Source: Nemertoderma westbladi | Taxonomy: Eukaryota > Xenacoelomorpha > Nemertodermatida > Nemertodermatidae | Direction: 5' to 3' | Length of the DNA stretch: 21,614 nucleotides | Assembly: GCA_032718475.1 (NCBI GenBank) | Contig: JAUCBJ010003787.1 | Coordinates: 1-21,614, forward strand | Shown here: piece after piece, positions 1 through 10,041 of the stretch | How the letters are laid out: the number at the start of each line of letters is the position of its first letter | Position numbering within the stretch: position 1 is the first letter of the stretch | Notes under the pieces: generated by a model | The model's database searches: none | Told to the model about the DNA's origin: nothing | The model's input: the letters and a program-made list of their open reading frames with translations, nothing else | Position numbers and translations under genes: made by a program

Positions 1-1459
1 ACGGTACCTTATGCTTATAATCAGTAAGTTAAGTTAGTCAGTTAGTATCTAGTTGAGAGGGGTTGTCTCTGAATTCTTCATTCGTGGTCTCTTCATTCAT
101 TCTCTGATATCCCAGTCTCAATTACTATCGGGATAGTCTACTGCTACTCTAATCCTGTCTGTGTGATTTACCTTAATTACCATCTGGATTCTGGGTGTAG
201 TACTTAATTAAATTACTGGTAGTGCTCACTGGGTTGGGTATTACTGTGTAGTGCTGTGATTACTGTTGTCTGTCCGCGTCCAATACTCGTTGGTCTTTTA
301 TGGAAGTCCAACCTGCCAACTAGTCATCCTCCCTCGTTCTCCATAGAGACTTGCCAACTCCAAAACCAACTGATGGTGGGCCGTCGGGCACTTTGTGATA
401 AGTAGACTAGGCAGCTAGGTAATAGGCAATCGTTTCGTTACTCTGTTACTCTTGTCCATCTGACCATTATGTTATAATTTAATATGCTATCAACCATTCT
501 ACCATTCAGCCATTGCACCGATTACATCATTGTTAGGTTTAATACCTACCTGTCTACAGTAATCTTAATAAAACTACCGGTACCGTACTAAATTTAGTGG
601 ACTAGGCCTACTGGAACTGCAACATGCCACTCATGCCAGGTCGTATTATAGTATCGTTAGGTCAGTAGATCATACCAGGTGCAGAGGTGCCAGGAACCAG
701 GCAGCCAGGTGCCAGGTCTCAATAATTTTTTTACATTTTACTTAGGCCTACGCGGTCTGCCGTTCCGGCTCCGGTACTTTTGGAATTTTTTCCGGCACGG
801 TTCCGCCTCCGGAAAAAATCTGTCTCCGGTCTAACGCTAACAGCAGAACAGACAAACAAAACTGCAAAACCTATTAAAGCATTTAGCTTTATATTGAATT
901 AGCTAGAACGTGCAGGTGTAAGTGAGAGTTTTTGTCGAAAGACTGAAAGATGTACTTTTTTTGTCCCAACAGCGGAACAGCCAAAATGATTGCTTGGCAG
1001 CTTGGTAGCTAAAACATATATTACGCTATTACAGTATTACGTCTGTACGTTACGGTTTACGGAATAAATACTGCAGTAGGCCTACAGCAGTACTGAAATT
1101 GTGAAATATACAGTAAAATTACTTTCAGGCGTTACGGTATTGAAAAAGCTACCGGTGGTATTGCGGTATTACGTTTACGGTTTACGGTACGTTACGGAAA
1201 AATATTGAGCTACGGTATTCCTGAAAAGACTCCGTCAGTCCGTAACGTACTGACGTAGGCCTATCACCTAACGTAATAACATCCTTGCTTGGTCAGTTGG
1301 TAGGCAGGTAGGCCTACTAACTACAGTTAGTTACACCTGTACACACTGCCAATCCGAGAGTAGAACAGTAGAATAGAATACTGGAATAGCCTTCCCTCAG
1401 TCAGTCAGTCCTTGTTAGATCCAATTGCAATAGTCAGATAGCAGGATAACGAATCCACG
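1..1459. other. Upstream non-coding region of the receptor gene
   Basis: No reading frame with recognisable protein character is visible here. It presumably holds the promoter and 5' UTR of the receptor gene, but I cannot point to a convincing TATA box or initiator. Five of the eight TAGGCCTA octamers of the window lie here (603, 743, 1077, 1256, 1309), with one TACCGGTA (575). Between about 1020 and 1260 short TTACGGT-like words recur in a cryptically simple stretch. An in-frame TAG at 1439-1441 precedes the chosen start codon. Confidence 0.6.
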
Positions 1460-2155
1460 ATGGTACCTTATCAACCAAAGACGTGTTCCACAATTGGACT
1501 CAGTATCTACATTATCGTTAATATGTGTAACTCCATTGAATCCGTTGAGATTCCTCCACTAACTCCGACCCCAGAGTGGAACTGCAAGAACCTCCCGACC
1601 CTCAAACTCAACACCTCGTCCCCGGAACCACAACGCCTCCCGATTCTATCCCGGAAACCGCGCGCGTTCGGACGAACCTGCGTGGCGCGCATTGCTACAG
1701 ACCCCGGCTACCGAGTGGAGACCCGATTCAAAGACATGCTCTCCCCCGACGATAAAGCCTGCTACGTTTGTAAATGCGGTAGTCTTGAAATCTACGACGG
1801 TAACGGAGTTATGATCGGTAGTTTCTGCTACGGCTGGTTATCCTCCAGGATTATTTACTCATTCACCAACTCAATCAACGTGGTTTATAATTTAAACAAC
1901 TCCAAGGAATTAGTTTATTTTCTGGTGCAGTATTCAAAGGTTCTCGTAGGTGCGCCCGGCTGCGGTGGTGTGTTTAACGGACGCCCCCTTCAGACAGACA
2001 CCAGTACTGGGTACATAAACTCACCCAAATTCCCCCGCAGTTATCCCACCTCCGAATGTATTTACGTTATTATCAATCCGGATCCCAATGGGGTCGTCCA
2101 ACTTGTGTTTACTGACTTCCTATTGGCTACTTCTGACGTCTACTGTGTGGATAGG
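1460..2155 (+). CDS. CUB/LDLa transmembrane receptor, exon 1 (N-terminus, CUB1 and first half of CUB2)
   Basis: Residues 1-232 of a predicted 708-residue type I membrane receptor. The ATG at 1460 is chosen because an in-frame TAG lies just upstream (1439-1441). A modest hydrophobic stretch (residues 11-20, IGLSIYIIV) may act as a signal peptide; it is not a classic one. Residues about 42-162 form a divergent CUB domain, with LEIYDG, an SFC cysteine and a final FLVQYSKV strand. CUB2 starts at CGG (residue 168) and shows GYINSPKFPRSYP and TDFLL. Exon 1 ends after AGG at 2155, followed by a GTGGGT donor in phase 0. Joining to exon 2 gives CVDRVQIYDG, the usual CUB core around the last cysteine pair. 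The frame would run on only five codons to a TAA in the intron (2168-2170). What is seen is the domain pattern; the receptor role is inferred from the family. Confidence 0.82.
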
Positions 2156-3658
2156 GTGGGTATCATTTAACATTATTTGTGTATTTATATTTTATAATAG
2201 GCCTATAATAATATTTTAAATAATTAAAATTTATACAAAAAATAATAGCATCAATTTAAATAATAATATATAATATTATATTCGTATGTTTTGGGACGTG
2301 GGTTAGCACAGCACACCTCAGCACTTTATATATACGGTACTGTTATATATTCATTTAGTGTTTAAACGGGATTTCTGAGAAAAATACAACCCAATCCAGT
2401 GATTTCCTACTAATATTTCAGCAGCATGAAATATAGTGATTATAAAACAGGGACAACCTCATGAAAACATCATGATTGTCCACAACCAGGGACTGGGTCG
2501 AAATCGAATCGAACGATTTTCACTGGGTCGAAATCGAATCGAAAGCTATTTTTCCAGAAATCGAATCGAATCGAATAATATATGGGAAATCGAAGACGAA
2601 TATTTGCTTTCGATTCGATTCGATGCCAGTCCCTGTCCAGTCCCTGTCCAGTCCCTGTCCAGTCCCAGTCCCTGTCCAGTCCCTGTCCACAACCATTTCA
2701 TACATCCACTAAAACTTTTAGAAAATTCAGTTCAAAATTGCAATCCCGGAAATCCGTGCCCGTTTAAACACTAATTCATATAACATTCGGTGTCTCGTCA
2801 AGTATAGTGGCTCTGCCGTTTGTCGTTCAGGGTCTAATTATAGCACGGTTGTCACCAATCTAACAAAAATGATTAGATTAAAAAAAGACGATTCATTAAA
2901 ACCATCAATAGCCAGAAAGGTAATGTAATTTTAAAATGTTGATTTAAATTTACCTTTTAAAATTTAAATAAATTTTATAAATAAATACAGAAAATGAGCA
3001 TAATATGCCACAAAGATCAGAAGATCGGGAGATTAAAAATTTTAATTAATTTAACTTTTGCCATAAAATAATTTACACATTGTATTTTGCATTCGTATGG
3101 AATATAGAAGGTAGAACTGCATTCCATATATTATACCGGTACTCAACTCATATCTAGTATTTATCTTGGAATTTTATAAAGATCAACGCAGTTCTAAAAC
3201 GTAGCACTTTTTTTCGTTCTGTTGTGTTTAACGTTCGGGGTTCGGGCGGAGAGAGTGTTCTGAATTTGACATTGTTTTTTCAATGAAACTAAAATTGTTC
3301 AATCTGAAAACATATGAAAATCCCATTTGATATATTTTAAGGCATATCCATATTCCATATATTATATTTTGTAAAGCACTAGCTATCGGTAGTTGAAAGG
3401 ACTATATGCCAAAATAATATAGATACGATCGATACATCTACAGAGTTGTCCTTGTTATGTTATTAATTAATTAATTAATTGGGGGATTTTATTGTAAATT
3501 ATAGTCGAAAGTGCAAAAACAATGGAGTGGCAACAAGTTTAAATTATGTTGAATTGAACCTCCGCCAGTTTTTCTATAAATATATAAAAAATGATGAAAA
3601 TATATTTAATTCCTTTTCTTTGGTATTTTTTCAATTGTTACCGGTATATATTTTTTAG
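2156..3658 (+). other. Intron 1 of the receptor gene
   Basis: A 1,503-bp phase-0 intron with a GTGGGT donor at 2156 and a TTTTTTAG acceptor ending at 3658. It is AT-rich and holds an inverted repeat with an 11-bp minisatellite (2487-2695), an ATTA-type run near 3461-3480 and TACCGGTA octamers at 3134 and 3639. Short open frames at 2436-2774 come from the repeat array and look non-coding. Nothing else is recognisable. Confidence 0.8.
2487..2695. repeat. Inverted repeat plus 11-bp CCAGTCCCTGT minisatellite
   Basis: Two 30-bp tandem copies begin with ACTGGGTCGAAATCGAATCG at 2492 and 2522. Their reverse complement reappears at about 2609-2636, so CCAGGGACTGG with TCGAATCGAA faces TTCGATTCGA with CCAGTCCCTG. 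The right arm has expanded into about five and a half copies of the 11-mer CCAGTCCCTGT (2626-2688), one of them truncated. All three frames across it stay open, which explains several spurious short ORFs. Confidence 0.8.
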
Positions 3659-4349
3659 GTTCAAATTTACGACGGGCCGCTATTAAAAGACAAAGTAATA
3701 TCTTCTGCGTGCGGACAGAAGCACCCACAGCAGACTGTCTCCAGTTCGAACTACCTAACGGTCCGGTTCTCGTCCCAGACCGGCTCCTGGCGCCGAAACA
3801 GCGCGGTGGTCACTGGCTTCCGCGCCCTCTACCGGCTGGTCCCGGTACCCGTTACGGACGCGGTCTCCTTCCTCGACTGCGACTACTTCAGCGACGGCGA
3901 CTACGGCGGGGTCCTCCGGTCGCCGGCGCAACCCGGTCTGTCCGTCGCCAATATGGACTGTTTATGGAGGGTGTCCGTCCCCGTCGGACACAAAGTCGGG
4001 GTCTCCTTGCACCGCGCCGACCTCCGTTTATACCCCGGCGGCGACTTCCTACTAGAAGCCCGCGACGGCCTCACCTCCGTGTCGGCTCCCGTGCTGTCCC
4101 TAACCGAACCGAGCGGGCTCTCCGGTCTCTCCGTCGCCACCACCTCCAACAGTCTGTACGTCCGCTTCCGGGCCACCCGGTGCGGCGGCGCCGGTTTGGC
4201 TCTCGCCTTCGCCGCCTTCACCTACTCCGGGGCCACTTCCGTCTGCACCCGCGGGGAGTTCTACTGCGCCGGTCGTTGTATAGATCTGTTGTTGCTATGC
4301 GACGGTGTGGATCATTGCGGTAACCTAGGAGATGAATCAGAAGCGGCGG
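3659..4349 (+). CDS. CUB/LDLa transmembrane receptor, exon 2 (second half of CUB2, CUB3, most of LDLa)
   Basis: Residues 233-462 plus the first base of codon 463. The exon opens in phase 0 with VQIYDG and completes CUB2 (to about 292, GFRALYRL). CUB3 spans about 306-423: a DC start, GVLRSP, a CLWRVSVP strand, FLLEARDG and SNSLYVRF, ending FAAFTYSG. An LDL-receptor class A module begins at C428 (CTRGEFYC) and continues with CDGVDHC and the acidic GDESE calcium cage. The exon ends with a lone G at 4349 before a GTTAGT donor (phase 1). The unspliced frame meets a TAG at 4352-4354, before the sixth cysteine. The exon is strongly GC-rich with C/G at third positions, in sharp contrast to its AT-rich introns. 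CUB and LDLa modules are extracellular ligand-binding domains; no ligand can be named. Confidence 0.87.
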
Positions 4350-4482
4350 GTTAGTTGATATTTCAGTAAACATTATATACCGGTTAATAAATAACTTTTT
4401 TTTTATTAAATTAAATTATTACTTTGTATAATAATATCATGATATTTTTGTATCATTACTCCCATGGCGGAAATTTATATTG

Positions 4483-4732
4483 TTCAGAAGTGGAGAAAAT
4501 GTGTAAGGATGTCACTAGGGGTTGAACCTTTGCGCTATACACGCGGCGCTAACTGGCTTTCTCCTGACACTTGTTTGCTACTTCTATCGAATAGGAACGA
4601 ATCTTAAATGACCATATCCTATCTCGAACGAGCGGACGTAATAGCGAGAGTGGCTCGACTCGGACTGCCCACCAGCCGTGTACCATATGTCGCTGCTTCA
4701 ACTCGCCCTGCCGTATTTTTTCCACTTCTGAA
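4483..4732. mobile_element. Possible small inverted-repeat element (MITE-like)
   Basis: TTCAGAAGTGGAGAAAA at 4483-4499 is matched in inverted orientation by TTTTTTCCACTTCTGAA at 4716-4732, with 16 of 17 positions alike. The 250-bp interval is less AT-rich than its surroundings and has no believable gene; the short minus-strand frame at 4549-4746 has no family resemblance. I see no clear target-site duplication, so identity as a transposon is inferred from the inverted repeats alone. Confidence 0.35.
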
Positions 4733-5025
4733 TAAAATCCTATCAAAATAATTATTACAGTTTCATTATCGGCTCAATCCCAATTAATATTGTATAATTA
4801 GTTTATATTGTTATGTTATTAATTAGAGTCGGTTATTTATTAATTAATTATTAATTAGGGTCGTTTTAATGGTAGTTTATGGATTCCAAAGATACAGACC
4901 TAGAATATTCGCATATTGATAGTTTGTATGCGTGAGAGTTATAGTGTGACGTGGCATTGTTTACATTAGTGTCGGGTCGGCGATGCGCTACCTAAACGAT
5001 CATAATTCAGTCATATTGCTCGTCG

Positions 5026-5957
5026 TTAACACGTTAGCTGCGGCTCTGAAACCACTGGTTCTTTGTTACTGCGGATTGTGTCGTTTAGTTAGTGCGGATT
5101 GTGCACCCGTGAACATTCCTGTGCAGTTCCTCAACTGCGGATTGTGCGCCGGTGCTCAACAAATTACTTTTTGTTAATTACATTTTGTGGGAATGCCTTT
5201 GGGCACCGGTGCTCAAATTCACAAACATTGTATTTATAAAACAATGGAGAACCACCATAGAAAAAACCGCATCTCAAAAGCTCCGTCCAGTCCAGAGATA
5301 GTGGTTTGAATTTCATCTAAATTTTAAATATTTTTTATGATTTTACTCTTACAGGGTTAACAATGTCTGCAGTTTAACGACCCCCCCCCCCCCCCCCCCC
5401 CCCCAACCACCATCAATTATTTGGGTTTTTAAAACATTTATAAAGTAAAACAATATAAAATAACATTGTTTTTGTTCCAGCACATTTGTTCATGCAATAT
5501 AAATTAATACATGAAAAGTAAACAGTTATTGTTTAACTAACAATGAACTAAATCAAATAGGCCTAATAGCTAGCTATGCTACAGTAGAGCATTTTAAAAA
5601 TCCCGCCATATTTATATATGTGCAAATATTGAGCACCGGCGCTCAATCCGCACTGGCACTTGTGTAGTGCGGATTGTGCTCCGGTGCACAAACCCAAAAA
5701 TATATATATATGAGTCATACAAAGGTCACAGATACCGAATATGACAACAGCTGATGTATTTGAGCACCGGTGCTCAACTTATAGCCTCCGCACTAAGGGC
5801 TAACCAAGCCAAAATAGCTCCGCACTATAAGGTTGCACAGGTCATGTTCACCGGTGCACAATCCGCAGTAAGAAGTTGACAGGGAGTAAAACCTGCCGCA
5901 GTAAAGTTAAAACACGAATTGTGCACCGGTGCTCAATCCGCAGCTAACGTGTTTTAA
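5026..5957. mobile_element. Foldback/MITE-like element with terminal inverted repeats and internal palindrome array
   Basis: AACACGTTAGCTGCGG at 5028-5043 is repeated in exact inversion at 5938-5953. A TTAA lies at each edge (5026-5029 and 5954-5957), the right one displaced by two extra T. That suggests piggyBac-type TTAA targeting, but the duplication is not clean. Inside, TGCGGATTGTGC motifs point inward from the left and their complements inward from the right; one longer pair is at 5093-5126 against 5834-5867. Seven copies of a quasi-palindrome like GAGCACCGGTGCTCAA sit near 5147, 5202, 5630, 5678, 5762, 5849 and 5921. A 24-bp C tract (5381-5404) lies between the arms. There is no transposase frame, so the element would be non-autonomous. 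Confidence 0.72.
5381..5404. repeat. Homopolymer C tract, 24 bp
   Basis: Twenty-four consecutive C, inside the foldback element and following TTTAACGA. It is one of five long C tracts on this strand (others near 12147, 20455, 21224 and 21404). Confidence 0.95.
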
Positions 5958-6101
5958 TATTACATTCTATAGGTTTATGGATTTATATTTTGAATTAATT
6001 TTTATTTAAATATATCGCCGTCGTCATTGGATATGTTTAAATTGAACGCTAATAATCTGTCAATTATTCTACACTTAGTCAGGCTTATATAGTTCCTCTG
6101 T

Positions 6102-6120
6102 CGGCCGCTAGGGGGCGAAT
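6102..6120. promoter_or_regulatory. CTCF-like motif
   Basis: CGGCCGCTAGGGGGCGAAT matches the core of the conserved bilaterian CTCF site (a CCNCNAGGGGGCG pattern). It lies between receptor exon 2 and the nested ASNSD1 gene, where an insulator would make sense. This is a motif match only, in otherwise AT-rich DNA. Confidence 0.3.
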
Positions 6121-6452
6121 TGTAGGAACTAGAAGTAGCTATAGTTATAGAGCCAACTATCGGATTCAACTGAAATTGTGTGGGAGCAATCTGTGCTCCT
6201 ATGTGTCTATCTATGCGGCCTGCAGCATTGAAGTTGCACATTGAGATTCTATGCCAGCTTAATAAAAACTTTGACACCACCATACAATCCATAATCGGCA
6301 AGCCCAATGCAGCGTGCATTAAGGAGGCTGTGCCGGCTTATCAACAAAATTGCACCGCCACAACTTCGTACTGTATCACCCATGACATATGCTAGATCAC
6401 CCGCATCTTCAAGGCCAGTGTACATTAAGATGCGTCTCAAGAAAATCAGGGC

Positions 6453-6524
6453 TGTGACATCACTGTCATGTGTGACATCACTATCATCTGTGACATCACT
6501 GTCATGTGTGACATTACTGTGGTG
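6453..6524. repeat. 18-bp tandem repeat, four copies, with TGACATCA boxes
   Basis: The unit TGTGACATCACTGTCATG starts at 6453, 6471, 6489 and 6507, the last copy diverged (TGACATTA). Three copies carry TGACATCA, one base from the TGACGTCA cyclic-AMP response element. The period is a multiple of three, so overlapping frames on both strands stay open (6307-6588 plus, 6249-6530 minus), but neither looks like a real protein. Confidence 0.85.
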
Positions 6525-7617
6525 CCTCACTATGACCCTCGAGCAGAAAAGGGCGCGGATCTTAGAATATTACAATGTCTACAGATAATATTTTTCTTCC
6601 TGATAAGTACTTATAGTTACCGGTAGTTAAATATATTAAATATCATTGAATTTATTAATAAATTAAGCAGATAACGATAGTATTTCATTGCGATATAGCC
6701 ACTCATTTCTAGTTTAAATCTATTAAACTTTCATTTTGTTGCATTTCTTACTTTGTGCTCTGCATTGCCTTGTTTGCTATTTTCATTGTTATTTTAGTTA
6801 TATAAATTTATTTTAAGTCCCACAATCCGACACTCGGTCAACATTTTAAGTCCAGTGTCCTTTATTAACCGGCAGCACAGAGTCGGTTCAAACAGGCCTG
6901 TAACTCACCTGCAATAGTCCGGAGATTTCATATTTTCTTGAAATATCAGGGAATTAATATAAAAAAATGGACAAATCTTTGGAAAGTCAGGGCCTTTGAT
7001 TTCTACAGGACATAAATGTCATAAATTTTCATAAGTGAAAATGTAGAACAATTTAATCTGTTTGCTTCGGTCGCCATTTATAACTTCCATACATCACAAA
7101 TGGTCTCAAGGTTCAACATTACGCTATATGTTTAATTTTTATAAATATTTATTTATAAATTTCATTGAAATATTTCACGTGAAATAATTAAAGTCTATGA
7201 ATTTTGTAAACCCTAATATGTTTAGAATCCTACCTAACTACCGGTTTGCGTCTCGTAGGATTTAATTGTTGAAGTATGGCGTCCCTCGTCAAGGATAGTT
7301 AGGGGTAATTTAGAGATTTTTATATAAATGACCTTTTGCCATAAAATGCATGAACGTATTGATCTGTGAACAAACTTACACGTAGGCCCAACCTACCTAA
7401 CTGTTCTAGAACACTCTCAGTAGTTGCTATAAACCATTTGCTTTCCAACAGATTGTAGACCCACTAACACGGGGTTTGCAGCACTCTATCCTCGACGATG
7501 CAAAGTAAAAGTTTGTGAATTCAGTATCAGTCCAATTCCAGATTCCCCTACTTCGCTTATCGCTAAATCAATAAAACGCACCAAGGTTTAAATTAGGATT
7601 CTAGATTTCTAACAAAG

Positions 7618-7658
7618 TTAATAATAAATAATAATAATAATAATAATCAATAATAAAG
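7618..7658. repeat. AAT trinucleotide microsatellite
   Basis: A short, slightly interrupted run of TAA/AAT units. Similar short AAT runs occur near 14186 and 14233. Confidence 0.8.
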
Positions 7659-7755
7659 TTGTCATGAGTCATAATATTTTATTAAGATTATTCTATGTGT
7701 GTACTTACGTACTATGCTTTGTATAATATGGGAAAATTTACATGGAAAATAGATG

Positions 7756-7864
7756 CAATCCTACGGAGCCCCTAACACCCTAAAGGGACACTATCAAAAA
7801 AAATGTATGTAGTGCGCACTAGATACATTTTTTCAAAGTGTCCTTTAGGGGCTCCGTACAATCC
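7756..7864. mobile_element. 97-bp hairpin MITE with 6-bp target-site duplication
   Basis: The element runs from TACGGAGCCCC at 7762 to GGGGCTCCGTA ending at 7858. It is flanked on both sides by CAATCC (7756-7761 and 7859-7864). The arms pair almost throughout, with AAGGGACACT on the left against AGTGTCCTTT on the right and the A-rich AAAATGTAT against ATACATTTT. The centre is the palindrome AGTGCGCACT. The left arm has an extra CACCCTAA-like micro-duplication. Transcribed, it would fold into a roughly 45-bp hairpin. The small size, terminal inversion and direct duplication are typical of non-autonomous DNA transposons; I do not recognise the family. Confidence 0.72.
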
Positions 7865-8867
7865 TGTTAAAATTAGGAAGTTTCCATTGCGCATGAGGTG
7901 AACAGGAAAGCTGCACGCATGTGTCGCACCATTATAATAATTCAGTTACTTACTATCGAAACTATCAACTGTTCATTTCAATTTCCCGGGTTACTGGTTG
8001 ATGGTAGTCATTAGCCAATACTTTCCCTTTGATGATGCGGAGGCATTCTACAAAACTCATCTATGACAAAGACCCAGATAGCAAAAAAAAACCGGTCAAG
8101 TAATAAAATTTCCGTTGATAAACTATTGGAAAAGAGCAGGTTACAGTGTCACTTTATTATAGCCAAAATCATAAACGCAGGTTAATCAGGTTAAGGTTTT
8201 TTTGGGAGTAATCAGCTGTCGATTTTGCGTCGATTTCCCCTGGAAAGGGATGATTTTTGATTGCCTCCAAAATATTGTGATTGCGTCATCCCTTATTATT
8301 TTATTATAATTTTCACTGAATACGTTATATTGAGACCAAACCACTCGAATTATCACGACCCAGTAAATTACAACTTTACTCCCTCTATGTAAATAGTTTG
8401 TACTATTTATAGTACAAAATCTTGGCGTTTAAACTGAAACGACTTTCTATTGGTCCATTATATCACTCATCGCGGTAAATTTAAAACATCATTCGTATAA
8501 ACTGGACACAATGCTTATCACATCCATATTCCGAAGGCCTGTTAATGATCCCGTTGCTGATAATGTTTCTGCCTTCCTTTATCAGTACGGGTACCGGTAC
8601 TTTGCTTTCTTCCAGAACCTAGTCAGCCTGCGCCTGCCTTACAAAATATCATCTTAATTAATTTTAAATTACATTGTGTTAACCTTATCACTACCGGTAC
8701 CGGTTTATTTCTTCAGACAGTTGCACTGGTTTCTGGTACCGGTACACCAACTATATTATTATAGGACGCCTTGTTCCTTGTTGTTACACAAACAGAAACA
8801 TTTCTAGCATTTCAAAGATAGGCTTTGGTAAATCGTGCATGAACTACCGGTACCGGTACTTACTGAG

Positions 8868-8885
8868 TAAACGTTTTATCAAACT
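8868..8885 (+). promoter_or_regulatory. ASNSD1: 5' leader end of ASNSD1 with in-frame stop
   Basis: An in-frame TAA at 8868-8870 precedes the ATG at 8886 by 15 bases, and MCGI is the invariant start of class II amidotransferase-type proteins. Together these fix the start codon. The region just upstream (8590-8860) has five TACCGGTA octamers; no TATA box can be assigned with confidence. Confidence 0.6.
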
Positions 8886-9543
8886 ATGTGCGGCATATAT
8901 TGTTGTATCAGCGATGTGGGATACTGTTTACCTAGCGACGGGTTGAAGCGTTTATTGGATAACCGCGGACCTGATGGGTCACGCTACATCAATAAGTCTC
9001 CCGCCGACACACAGACACCCTTCTACCTTACAATGTACTCAACCACGTTGGGGTTGAGGGGAGACCGTCCTCACATCCAGCCCTGGACGGACACCGTTGG
9101 CAACGCCCTCCAGTGGAACGGGGAGATTTATTCCGCTGGTTTCCCTGTTGGTAAAGACGATGTAGATACAGTTATATTAGGAGAAACTCTAAGCAACAAT
9201 TCTGTACCTCCAGACACCACGCTCGCAAACATAATCGATTCTCTAGTCTCTATCCGTGGCCCATGGTCTGTAGTCTTCTATCACCAAGCAACCCAAACTC
9301 TCTACTTTGCTAGAGATGTTTTCGGTAGGAGGTCGTTGCTATGGAAACTGCCGAAGGAACGCAATTCTGCATTAGTTTTATCGTCGGTTGCCCTTAGAGA
9401 CAGTGGACCAGGGTTCTCTGAGGTTCCCCCCTACGGTATATTCGCCCTCAATATCGGTTCGAAAGACCCGCGTCTTACAATTACACTGTATCCGTGGCAA
9501 ACAGACCCATTCAATGAATCTTTATCAACAGATACAATAGATA
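8886..9543 (+). CDS. ASNSD1: Asparagine synthetase domain-containing protein 1, exon A (glutamine amidotransferase-like domain)
   Basis: The N-terminal Ntn-hydrolase-type domain of ASNSD1. It starts MCGI, so Cys2 becomes the N-terminal residue after methionine removal, as in glutamine-dependent asparagine synthetases. Landmarks in order are NRGPDG, GLRGDRPHIQP, QWNGEIYSAG, DDVDTVILGE and LYFARDVFGRRSLLW, all matching the glutamine-amidotransferase fold of AsnB/ASNS. The protein is probably cytosolic; whether ASNSD1 truly makes asparagine is unresolved for the family. The frame stays open to the TAA at 9606-9608, so the exon end is not certain. The downstream exon needs a phase-1 donor: GTATAA at 9544 (used here) or GTTCAG at 9568 fits, and neither is strong. 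The whole gene lies inside the receptor's second intron on the same strand. Confidence 0.88.
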
Positions 9544-10041
9544 GTATAAAATCTTTATTGGAGCAGAGTTCAGTGCATCAACATCCAGTCTCTCCCCAGT
9601 TAATTTAATCCAATGTCAGTTTCTCTGTGAAAATTTATTTAAAGTCTCTAATATTTACATTTTCAATACTTACTTCTTTACATTTCAACATAGTAATATT
9701 TTTCTTCACCAAACTGATAAAAAATATGTAAAACAATTGCTTTTTGTTGCTTTACTACCGGTACTTGTAACTGTAAGATATTTCTTAATCCCATAAAACA
9801 ATCACACACTCACTCTCTGAGACTGGCTGGCTCTTTAAAGTTTATATTTTGCCGTTGATCCATATTTGATTCATTTCTAACTCAATTAAATTATTAATAT
9901 TATTATCTGGTTATTGGAGGGTCTTGTCATTGCGGCAATATGTATTAATTGATGTCGTCTTAATTAATTACTCAGAGAGAGAGAGAGACTGGATGTGTCG
10001 ATAATTAATCGATCTTGTAGATTTTCTCAATGTTCATGTAG
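9544..10041 (+). other. ASNSD1: Intron of ASNSD1 (borders approximate)
   Basis: AT-rich DNA full of stops separates the two ASNSD1 exons, which share a frame. Three acceptors are possible, all phase 1: AG at 10019-10020, 10040-10041 (used here, after a TTTTCTC tract) or 10082-10083. An in-frame TAA at 10002-10004 rules out an earlier acceptor. A short GA microsatellite lies at about 9973-9989, and a TACCGGTA at 9756. Confidence 0.6.

Noticed and set aside
3709-4323. 204-codon Arg/Pro-rich ORF and a 106-codon minus-strand ORF over receptor exon 2
   Set aside because: Frame shadows of a GC-rich exon whose real frame shows CUB and LDLa motifs.
4983-5177. 64-codon Cys-rich ORF
   Set aside because: It overlaps the left arm of the foldback element and its cysteines come from repeated TGCGGATTGTGC words.
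5028-5953. CRISPR-like array from repeated GCACCGGTGC units
   Set aside because: Spacing is irregular, orientation flips between halves, terminal inverted repeats are present and the setting is an animal genome.
6002-6588. Possible degraded transposase or gene fragment from overlapping ORFs on both strands
   Set aside because: No motif of a known transposase or other family can be recognised; openness partly comes from the 18-bp repeat.
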